Shown: in pieces, positions 1 through 6,534 of the stretch | How the letters are laid out: every line of letters starts with the position of its first letter | Numbering within the stretch: the first letter of the stretch is position 1 | Assembly: GCA_023399465.1 (NCBI GenBank) | Contig: JAEWPB010000126.1 | Span: forward strand, 1 to 6,534 | DNA length: 6,534 nt | Direction: 5' to 3' | Source of the DNA: Pseudomonadota bacterium | GTDB taxonomy: Bacteria; Pseudomonadota; Alphaproteobacteria; Rhizobiales; Rhizobiaceae | Made by a program: the position numbers and the translations under genes | Notes under the pieces: model-generated | The model's input: only the letters and a program-made list of their open reading frames with translations | What the model was told of the DNA's origin: nothing | Database searches by the model: none

Positions 1-63
1 GCCGAAGATCCGGCTGCCGAGAGTGGCGCCGCCGACGGTTGCAAACTTCCTGACCAGGCTCAT
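1..63 (-). CDS. murJ: MurJ (MviN) lipid II flippase, N-terminal fragment cut by the window edge
   Basis: Only the first 21 codons are present, reading MSLVRKFATVGGATLGSRIF and then G. This matches the conserved start of MurJ/MviN, where a short basic segment is followed by the glycine-rich beginning of the first membrane helix. From family knowledge, MurJ is a polytopic inner-membrane protein of the MOP superfamily that moves lipid II, the peptidoglycan precursor, to the periplasmic face. The ATG lies 16 bases after the glnD stop. A good Shine-Dalgarno at 75-80 supports this start. The tight spacing and shared strand point to co-transcription with glnD. The call rests on a short stretch plus the glnD-murJ order that I recall as common in rhizobia. 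The rest of the protein cannot be checked here. Confidence 0.85.
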   Translation of the reverse strand, partial: MSLVRKFATVGGATLGSRIFG

Positions 64-74
64 GCTTCGAAACA

Positions 75-80
75 CACCTT
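75..80 (-). promoter_or_regulatory. Shine-Dalgarno of murJ, overlapping the glnD stop codon
   Basis: On the minus strand the sequence AAGGTG lies 11 bases before the murJ ATG. Its first A is the last base of the glnD TGA stop (80-82). This overlap places the ribosome finishing glnD directly on the murJ initiation region, which suggests translational coupling. The motif is seen directly; the coupling is inferred. Confidence 0.6.
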
Positions 81-2920
81 CATTGGCCCTGCACCTTGGC
101 TTTCCGGGTTCCGGCGACCTGACGCGCACTCGCCGGCGCAATGATGCCGGAGGGCATGCCCTCGCGCAGTTCGTCTTCCTCGCCGCCCATGACGGCCTTC
201 AGCCGGGCGATGATGTTCGCCCGCTTGTTATCGTTATTGACCTTATGGCCGATCAGGTCCGTGACGTAAAACGTATCGATGACCTTCTCGCCGAAGGTGG
301 TAATCCGGGCACTGGCAATATCGAGCGACAGATCGGCAAGCATCGCGGTGATCTCCGACAGCAGGCCGACGCGGTCGAGGCATTCGACCTCGATCACGGT
401 GAACTTGTTCGACAGCGAGTTCGAGATCGTCACATGCGGAATGACAGTGAAGGCGCTCTTCTTCTTGCGCGCCTTGGCGCGCGTGGCGATCACCTCGGGC
501 AGCCGTTTGCGGCCGGAGAGCACGTCCTCGATCATCTTGCCGATCGTTGCCGCACGCCGCAACTCGTCCTCGTCGTTCGGGAATTCGCGGTTGACAAGGA
601 TTGTATCGAGCGCGCGTCCGTCGGAGGTGGTGAAGATCTGGGCGTCGACGATGTTGGCGCCGGTCGCCGCGCAGGCGCCGGCGATCACCGCGACGAGACG
701 CGGATGGTCGGGCGAAAGCACGGTGATCTCGGTGATCGCCCGGAAGGCGTCCGTGCGCACCATGGTGGCGAGCGCCCGTCCGTTCCTGTCGGCATCGCGG
801 ATAAAGCCGGCATGGCGCACCTGGTCCTCGAGCGGAACCGACAGCAGGTAGGGCTGATAGTGCAGCCGGCTGTAGGTCAGGCTGTCCTTTTCGTTCCAGC
901 CCGTCAGTGCTTCCCTGAGTGTCTCCTGTGCCCGCTCGGCGCGCTCCTTGCGCGATACTTCCGAGAAGCCGCCGGCAAGCAGCAGTTCGGTCTCGTAGTA
1001 AAGGGTGCGCAGCAGCTGCCCCTTCCAGCCGTTCCACACACCGGGGCCGACGGCGCGGGTGTCGCAGATCGTCAGGATCAGCAGCAGCTTCAACCGATCG
1101 AGCGACTGCACCTTTTCGGCAAAGTCGCTGATCGTCTTGCGGTCGTTAAGGTCGCGGGTCTGGGCGACCATCGACATCAGCAGGTGCTGGTCGATCAGCC
1201 AGGACACCAGCTCGGTCTGCTTCGGCGACAGGCCGAAACGCGGGCAGAGCTTGCGCGCGACCCGCGCACCGGCGATCGAATGATCCTCCTGACGGCCCTT
1301 GGCGATATCGTGCAGCAGCACCGCGACGTAAAGCGCCTCGCGATCGTCGACTCCCGGCATCAGCTTGTTGGCGAGCGGGTGCACGTCCTCGGCACGGCCC
1401 TTGTCGATTTCCGACAGGACCTCGACCGTACGGATCAGGTGCTCGTCGACGGTGTAGTGATGATACATGTTGAACTGCATCATCGAAACGATGCGGCCGA
1501 ACTCCGGAATGAAGCGCCCGAGCACGCCGGCTTCGTTCATCCGCCTCAGCATCAATGCCGGATCGCGCCGCGAGGTCAGGATCGCCAGGAACAGCCGGTT
1601 TGCTTCCTCGTTTTCGCGCATCACATTGTTGATCAGCGACAGCGAACGGGTCACGCGCTTCAGCGCATCGGGATGAAACTCGAGATCATGGAGATCGGCG
1701 ACGTGGAACAGGCGAATGATGTTGACCGGATCCCGCTTGAAGACGTCCGGGTCGGCGAGCGTGATGCGTCCGCGGTCGTTGACGAATTCCGGAGAGCCGG
1801 CAATCTTGCGCGTGCGGTTGGAGAAGCGGCCGATCATCCCGGCAAGGCCGCCGGGGGCATCCTTGGCCTGCTGGTCCTCCAGCGCCGAGCAGAAGATGCG
1901 CGTCAGGTCGCCGACGTCCTTGGCCACCAGGAAGTAGTGCTTCATGAACCGCTCGACGGCGGAAAGACCCGGGCGGCTGTGGTAGCCGAGGTTTTCGGCA
2001 ATTTCCCGCTGGATGTCGAAGGACAGGCGCTCCTCGGCCTTGCCCATCAGGAAATGCATGTGGCAGCGCACCGCCCAGAGGAAGTCGTCAGCCTTCTGGA
2101 ACACGTGCCACTCGTGGCGGGATAGCACGCCGAGCTTCACCAGTTCCGCCGCATCGCGGACATGGTAATAGTACTTTGCGATCCAGAAGAGCGTATGCAG
2201 GTCGCGTAGCCCACCCTTGCCTTCCTTCACATTCGGCTCGACGAGATAGCGGGTATCCCCCGCCTTGCGGTGGCGCTCGTCGCGCTCGGCAAGCTTGGCG
2301 GCGATGAATTCCGGGCCCGTGCCGGTCACGATCTCGCGGTCGAAGCGCTCGTCCAGCTCGACCGCCAGAGACTCGCGTCCGCAGATATAGCGGCTTTCGA
2401 GGATGGCGGTTCGGATGGTCATGTCGCCCTTCGACAGGCGAATGCACTCGTCGATGGTGCGGGTGGCGTGCCCGACCTTGAAGCCCATGTCCCACAGGAT
2501 GTAGAGCACGAACTCGACGGCCTTGTGCAGATCCGCGGGCTGCTGCTGCGGCAGCACGAACAGGAGGTCGATGTCGGAACCCGGGGCCAGCGTTCCACGG
2601 CCATAGCCGCCGACGGCGGTGATCGCGAACACGTCCTTCTGTCCCGGGAAGACATGGGTGACGACAAAATCGTACAGTACGGAGATCAGACGGTCCTGCA
2701 GCCACGAGATACGCTGGGCACATTTGAGGCCGCCGCCATCGGCCGCCAGAAGTTCACGAGCCTTCTGCCGGCCTTGCTGGCTCGCCTGCTTCAGCGTAGC
2801 CAGCAGCGCCGAACGCGTTTCCGGAGCATGCGCCGGATATTGACCGGCTATGGCGTCACATTCCGCCCGCAGCCTTTCGACATCGAGGACCTCGGTAAAA
2901 TCGATTTCAATTCCGCTCAT
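80..2920 (-). CDS. glnD: GlnD, bifunctional PII uridylyltransferase / uridylyl-removing enzyme
   Basis: GlnD is the cytosolic glutamine sensor of the Ntr system. It uridylylates the PII proteins GlnB and GlnK when glutamine is low and removes UMP when glutamine is high, setting glutamine synthetase and NtrBC activity. From the ATG at 2920 the protein has 946 residues (E. coli GlnD has 890). Domains in order: a nucleotidyltransferase domain with GGYGRG at about 104-109 and the metal-binding SDID at 115-118; a conserved linker region (YLVEPNVKEGKGGLRDLHTL); an HD phosphohydrolase domain for UMP removal with H537-D538 in LLHDIAKG; and two C-terminal ACT domains for glutamine sensing, starting near 729 (ITEITVLSPDHPRL) and 840 (FTVIEVECLDRVGL). 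A lysine/arginine-rich stretch (RAKARKKK) separates the ACT domains, and a short basic tail ends the protein. An in-frame TTG at 2941 would add seven residues. I prefer the ATG, although neither start has a strong Shine-Dalgarno. All catalytic motifs are intact. Confidence 0.97.
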   Translation of the reverse strand: MSGIEIDFTEVLDVERLRAECDAIAGQYPAHAPETRSALLATLKQASQQGRQKARELLAADGGGLKCAQRISWLQDRLISVLYDFVVTHVFPGQKDVFAITAVGGYGRGTLAPGSDIDLLFVLPQQQPADLHKAVEFVLYILWDMGFKVGHATRTIDECIRLSKGDMTIRTAILESRYICGRESLAVELDERFDREIVTGTGPEFIAAKLAERDERHRKAGDTRYLVEPNVKEGKGGLRDLHTLFWIAKYYYHVRDAAELVKLGVLSRHEWHVFQKADDFLWAVRCHMHFLMGKAEERLSFDIQREIAENLGYHSRPGLSAVERFMKHYFLVAKDVGDLTRIFCSALEDQQAKDAPGGLAGMIGRFSNRTRKIAGSPEFVNDRGRITLADPDVFKRDPVNIIRLFHVADLHDLEFHPDALKRVTRSLSLINNVMRENEEANRLFLAILTSRRDPALMLRRMNEAGVLGRFIPEFGRIVSMMQFNMYHHYTVDEHLIRTVEVLSEIDKGRAEDVHPLANKLMPGVDDREALYVAVLLHDIAKGRQEDHSIAGARVARKLCPRFGLSPKQTELVSWLIDQHLLMSMVAQTRDLNDRKTISDFAEKVQSLDRLKLLLILTICDTRAVGPGVWNGWKGQLLRTLYYETELLLAGGFSEVSRKERAERAQETLREALTGWNEKDSLTYSRLHYQPYLLSVPLEDQVRHAGFIRDADRNGRALATMVRTDAFRAITEITVLSPDHPRLVAVIAGACAATGANIVDAQIFTTSDGRALDTILVNREFPNDEDELRRAATIGKMIEDVLSGRKRLPEVIATRAKARKKKSAFTVIPHVTISNSLSNKFTVIEVECLDRVGLLSEITAMLADLSLDIASARITTFGEKVIDTFYVTDLIGHKVNNDNKRANIIARLKAVMGGEEDELREGMPSGIIAPASARQVAGTRKAKVQGQ

Positions 2921-3025
2921 GCTGCGTCGGCCGGCTTTCAATGGGCTTTGACCGGCCCAGATGGACCGGTCCGATTTCTTGGCACAAGCGCTATAACCTG
3001 TTTGCCGGCGGATTGACAGGCGTCA
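2921..3025. other. mutS-glnD intergenic region, 105 bases, no gene seen
   Basis: This gap separates the mutS stop from the preferred glnD start, and I see no credible small ORF or RNA gene in it. The mutS stop is followed at once by a second in-frame TGA (3023-3025), giving tandem stops. There is no stem-loop followed by a T-run on the minus strand, so no intrinsic terminator separates mutS from glnD, and read-through is plausible. A weak promoter-like pair can be drawn on the minus strand (CTGTCA, then TATAGC 18 bases later), but each half matches only four of six consensus positions, so I do not call it as a promoter. Confidence 0.6.
2950..2972. repeat. Small inverted repeat / palindrome in the glnD leader
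   Basis: GACCGG at 2950-2955 is repeated inverted as CCGGTC at 2966-2971, with a 10-base loop. The right arm also lies inside a perfect 10-base palindrome, GGACCGGTCC, at 2963-2972. The element sits 30-52 bases before the preferred glnD ATG. It could form a weak hairpin in a glnD leader or be a dimeric protein site. It has no T-tract on either strand, so it does not look like a terminator. In GC-rich DNA such a repeat can also arise by chance. Confidence 0.35.
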
Positions 3026-5779
3026 TCAACCCGGGGCGAGCTGGCTCTTCAATGCGTAGAGCGCATCCATCGCTTCGCGCGGCGTCATATCGTCAAGGTT
3101 CAGCGCCTTCAGCGCCTCCTCGACCCTAGACGGCTTTGCCGAGCCCTCGTCGCGCCGCACCGCCACCTGGAAAAGCGGGAGATCGTCGATCAGCTGGCTC
3201 GCCGGGTTCTTGCGATCAGCATCCTCAAGCCGGGTCAGCACGTCGCGGGCGCGCGCCACAACCGAGGCCGGCAGGCCGGCAAGCCGGGCCACCTGGATCC
3301 CGTAGGAGCGGTCCGCGGCCCCGGGGCCGACTTCGTGCAGGAAAATGACCTCGCCGTGCCATTCCTTGACCCGCATGGTCGCGTTCGACAACCGCCCGAG
3401 CTTTTCCGAGAGCACGGTCAGCTCATGGAAGTGGGTGGCGAACAGGCCACGGCAGCAATTCGCCTCGTGCAGATGCTCGACCGCCGCCCAGGCAATGGAA
3501 AGACCATCGAAGGTCGCGGTGCCGCGGCCGATCTCATCAAGGATGACAAGCGAGCGATCGGTCGCCTGATTGAGGATCGCCGCGGTCTCGACCATCTCGA
3601 CCATGAAGGTCGAGCGGCCACGCGCCAGGTCGTCGGATGCGCCGACACGGGAGAAGAGCCGGTCGACGACGCCGATATGCGCCGAGCCCGCCGGCACGAA
3701 CGACCCCATCTGCGCCATGATGGCGATCAGCGCGTTCTGGCGCAGGAACGTCGACTTACCGCCCATGTTCGGACCGGTCAGCAGCCATAGCGCCCCGTGC
3801 TGCCCGCCATCTTCAGGCGACAGATCGCAATTGTTGGCAACGAAAGGCCCCGACGACTGGCGCCGGAGCGCCTGCTCGACCACCGGATGGCGGCCGGCGA
3901 CGATCGCGAACATCTTGGAATCGTCGACATGCGGGCGGCAGTAGCCCTGCTCCTCGGCAAGCGCGGCAAGGGCCGCCGCCACGTCGATGACCGCGAGCGC
4001 CCGTGCTGCCGCCTTGATCGCCTCCGCCTCGGCAACCACCGCCGCCGACATCTGGTCGAAGGCGTCAAGCTCGATCGACAGGGCACGATCGGCCGCATTG
4101 GCGATGCGGCTTTCGAGATCGGCGAGTTCGGTGGTGGTGAAGCGCATGGCGTTCGCCATCGTCTGGCGATGGATGAAGCGCGCCTTGGCCTCGGGCGTAT
4201 CGGTCATCGGTCCGGCATTACCGGCCGTCACCTCGATGAAATAGCCGAGCACATTGTTGTGCTTGATCTTCAGCGACTTGACGCCGGTTTCCTCGGCATA
4301 TTGCAACTGCAAGCCGGCAATGACCCTGCGCGACTGGTCGCGCAATGCCCGCACCTCGTCGAGCTCAGCATTGGCTCCCTCGCGAAGGAAACTGCCATCG
4401 CGCTTCAGCAACGGCAGATCGTCGGCAAGCTTGGATGCCAGCATGGTTTCGAGATCACCGGGCAGCGCCTCGAGCGCCGCCAGCGCACCTCCAAGCTCCC
4501 GTGTCAGGTCGAGGGTGCCAAGCCGCGCGGCGATTGCTCCCGCGGCATTGAGCCCCTGCATGATCGCCCCGAGATCGCGGGGGCCTCCACGTTCCAGCGC
4601 CAGGCGGGAAAGTGCGCGCGGCATGTCGGGCACATGCTTCAGTCGGTCGCGCAGGTCGTCGGCAAGCGAAGGCTCGCCAAGGAAGAAGCCGATCGAATCG
4701 AGGCGCTCGTTGATGCGGGCCGGATCGGTCAGCGGCGACATCAGCCGCTCGGCGAGCAATCGCGCGCCACCGCCGGTGATGGTGCGGTCGAGCGCTTTCA
4801 GCAGCGAACCGTTGCGATCGCCGGAGAGCGTGCGGGTCAACTCGAGATTGCCGCGCGTCGCCGGGTCGATGAAGAGCGTCGACGCCGCGCTTTCTCGCTC
4901 CGGGCGCCCCAGCGGCGGGCGCTCTGCGATCTGGGTTTTCTCGACATAGGCAACGGCCGCAGCAGCAGCTGCCATTTCGGCTCGCGAAAACGTTCCGAAG
5001 CCATCGAGCGTGCCGACGCCGAAGTAGCGGGCGATACGATTTTCGGCCGTGGCGCTGTCGAAGAGAACAGCCGGTTGCGGCACCGCGGTGCGACCGAGCA
5101 CGTCGAAGACCGGCTTCAATTCGGGATCGTGGAACATCGCGTCCGGCACGATCAGCTCGCGCGGATCGATGCGCAGGATGTCGGCGAGCAGCCGGTTCGT
5201 CTCCGTCTCCGCAAGCCGGAAGACGCCGGTCGAGATATCGATCCAGGCGAGCGCCATCAGCGGCTCGGCACCGCCTCGGATGCGGGTGAGCGCCATGAGA
5301 TAGTTGGACTCCGAGGGCGAAAGCAGCTTTTCCTCGGTCAGCGTCCCCGGCGTAACGAGGCGCACGACATCGCGCTTGACCACCGATTTGCCGCCGCGCT
5401 TCTTCGCTTCGGCCGGATCCTCGACCTGCTCGCAGACGGCGACGCGAAAGCCGAGCGAGATCAGCTTCTGCAGGTAGTCGTCAGCGGCATGCACCGGCAC
5501 GCCGCACATCGGAATGTCATGGCCCATGTGCTGGCCACGGCGCGTAAGAGTGATGCCGAGCGCGCGGGATGCCTCCACCGCGTCATCGAAGAACAACTCG
5601 TAGAAGTCGCCCATCCGGTAGAACAGCAACGACCCCGGATTGTTCGCCTTGATCTCGATGAACTGTTCCATCATCGGCGTGGCCGACGCGCGGCTGGCCT
5701 CCGAAACGAGTACGTCGGCATTCAGTCCTTGTTCGGGAAACGAAATGGTCTTTGTCACGATCCGATTGTTTTCTTGCAT
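3026..5779 (-). CDS. mutS: MutS, DNA mismatch repair recognition ATPase
   Basis: MutS binds mispaired and looped-out bases and, with ATP, recruits MutL to start strand correction. The protein has 917 residues, longer than the 853 of E. coli, partly through a leader of about 23 residues before the conserved TPMMEQF. The mismatch-binding domain carries the Phe-X-Glu motif at F59-Y60-E61 in GDFYELF, where the Phe stacks on the mispair. Connector, lever and clamp regions follow, including the conserved NNVLGYFIEV. The ATPase domain has Walker A GPNMGGKST at 669-677 (K675), the signature segment SDDLARGRSTFMVEM, Walker B with D748-E749 in LVILDEIGRGT, and ATHFHEL. The C-terminus has a possible beta-clamp peptide (DLPLF, 866-870) and the helical tetramerisation region (DDMTPREAMDALYALKSQL). 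The ATG at 5779 is the only ATG far enough upstream of the conserved core. A GTG at codon 8 is an alternative, and neither has a clear Shine-Dalgarno. Length and all key motifs are intact. Confidence 0.98.
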   Translation of the reverse strand: MQENNRIVTKTISFPEQGLNADVLVSEASRASATPMMEQFIEIKANNPGSLLFYRMGDFYELFFDDAVEASRALGITLTRRGQHMGHDIPMCGVPVHAADDYLQKLISLGFRVAVCEQVEDPAEAKKRGGKSVVKRDVVRLVTPGTLTEEKLLSPSESNYLMALTRIRGGAEPLMALAWIDISTGVFRLAETETNRLLADILRIDPRELIVPDAMFHDPELKPVFDVLGRTAVPQPAVLFDSATAENRIARYFGVGTLDGFGTFSRAEMAAAAAAVAYVEKTQIAERPPLGRPERESAASTLFIDPATRGNLELTRTLSGDRNGSLLKALDRTITGGGARLLAERLMSPLTDPARINERLDSIGFFLGEPSLADDLRDRLKHVPDMPRALSRLALERGGPRDLGAIMQGLNAAGAIAARLGTLDLTRELGGALAALEALPGDLETMLASKLADDLPLLKRDGSFLREGANAELDEVRALRDQSRRVIAGLQLQYAEETGVKSLKIKHNNVLGYFIEVTAGNAGPMTDTPEAKARFIHRQTMANAMRFTTTELADLESRIANAADRALSIELDAFDQMSAAVVAEAEAIKAAARALAVIDVAAALAALAEEQGYCRPHVDDSKMFAIVAGRHPVVEQALRRQSSGPFVANNCDLSPEDGGQHGALWLLTGPNMGGKSTFLRQNALIAIMAQMGSFVPAGSAHIGVVDRLFSRVGASDDLARGRSTFMVEMVETAAILNQATDRSLVILDEIGRGTATFDGLSIAWAAVEHLHEANCCRGLFATHFHELTVLSEKLGRLSNATMRVKEWHGEVIFLHEVGPGAADRSYGIQVARLAGLPASVVARARDVLTRLEDADRKNPASQLIDDLPLFQVAVRRDEGSAKPSRVEEALKALNLDDMTPREAMDALYALKSQLAPG

Positions 5780-5794
5780 ATAAACTCATGCGAC

Positions 5795-5822
5795 AGTATC
5801 GGGGGTAGACCCGCCCTGACAA
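5795..5822 (-). promoter_or_regulatory. Candidate housekeeping-sigma promoter for mutS
   Basis: On the minus strand a -35-like TTGTCA (5817-5822, five of six positions matching TTGACA) is followed after 16 bases by a -10-like GATACT (5795-5800, four of six matching TATAAT). Transcription would begin near 5788, only about 9 bases before the mutS ATG. That would give a very short leader and would fit the absence of a clear mutS Shine-Dalgarno. The match is by eye and unscored. Confidence 0.4.
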
Positions 5823-5831
5823 TGACTAAGG

Positions 5832-5848
5832 GTCGCCAAAGAAGCGAC
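5832..5848 (+). repeat. Possible stem-loop in the malic enzyme leader
   Basis: GTCGC at 5832-5836 pairs with GCGAC at 5844-5848 around a 7-base loop (CAAAGAA). A G-U pair could extend the stem by one. It lies 24-40 bases before the malic enzyme ATG and leaves the Shine-Dalgarno free. The stem is short, so a regulatory role is only a possibility. Confidence 0.3.
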
Positions 5849-5863
5849 TGCCCACAGCTAGGT

Positions 5864-5868
5864 AAGGA
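5864..5868 (+). promoter_or_regulatory. Shine-Dalgarno of the malic enzyme gene
   Basis: AAGGA lies three bases before the ATG at 5872. The spacing is a little tight, but the motif is the best purine-rich match nearby. It supports this ATG, which also gives the expected family N-terminus. Confidence 0.6.
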
Positions 5869-5871
5869 AAT

Positions 5872-6534
<663 letters not shown>

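Larger units (their letters stand above)
5780..5871. other. Divergent mutS / malic enzyme intergenic region, 92 bases
   Basis: This short region must hold the start signals of two genes transcribed away from each other. On the minus strand there is a fair promoter candidate for mutS (5795-5822). On the plus strand there is a ribosome binding site for the malic enzyme gene and a possible stem-loop in its leader. A clear plus-strand promoter is not visible. The AT-rich CATATAAA at 5777-5784 could be part of a -10 element, but no -35 at proper spacing accompanies it. A short palindromic core, GGGTAGACCC at 5803-5812, lies between the two mutS promoter boxes and could be an operator or chance. 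Confidence 0.55.

Noticed and set aside
23..2125. A 700-codon plus-strand open frame opposite glnD
   Set aside because: It lies almost wholly antisense to a complete glnD with intact motifs. Its product is rich in Arg, Asp, Gly and His with no recognisable domain, typical of the shadow frame of GC-rich genes.
2950..2972. Intrinsic terminator after mutS
   Set aside because: The inverted repeat has no T-tract after it on the minus strand, so it does not fit a Rho-independent terminator.
2980..2996. A sigma-54-like TTGGCAC followed by CTATAA on the plus strand
   Set aside because: The -24 half resembles the consensus, but the -12 half lacks the required GC at proper spacing. The strand also points into the mutS terminus, where no gene would be served.

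Overview
The window looks like ordinary core chromosome from an alphaproteobacterium of the Rhizobiales, most likely the Rhizobiaceae. The evidence is high-GC coding sequence, GlnD and MutS proteins that read as rhizobial versions along their whole length, and a gene order (murJ, glnD, mutS, then a divergent malic enzyme gene) that I recall from Sinorhizobium and relatives. The genus cannot be fixed by reading alone.

Layout, left to right. Positions 1-63 (minus) hold the first 21 codons of murJ, the lipid II flippase, cut by the window edge. Positions 80-2920 (minus) hold complete glnD, the bifunctional PII uridylyltransferase/uridylyl-removing enzyme. A gap of about 105 bases (2921-3025) holds a small palindrome and no gene. 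Positions 3026-5779 (minus) hold complete mutS, the mismatch-recognition ATPase. A 92-base divergent intergenic region (5780-5871) carries a candidate mutS promoter, a small stem-loop and the ribosome binding site of the next gene. Positions 5872-6534 (plus) hold the first 221 codons of a malic enzyme, most likely the NADP-dependent Tme/MaeB type, cut by the right edge.

The three minus-strand genes run mutS, glnD, murJ in the direction of transcription. The spacing is about 105 bases and then 16 bases, and the murJ Shine-Dalgarno overlaps the glnD stop, so glnD and murJ are probably co-transcribed and mutS may be part of the same unit. The products do not share a pathway: mismatch repair, nitrogen sensing and peptidoglycan precursor export. 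The malic enzyme converts malate to pyruvate and reducing power, and is transcribed away from the others.

I found no mobile element, CRISPR array, RNA gene, phage gene or sign of recent transfer. I see no undescribed system here. The long open frames opposite glnD and mutS are best explained as shadows of GC-rich coding sequence. The findings are small regulatory and motif-level points.
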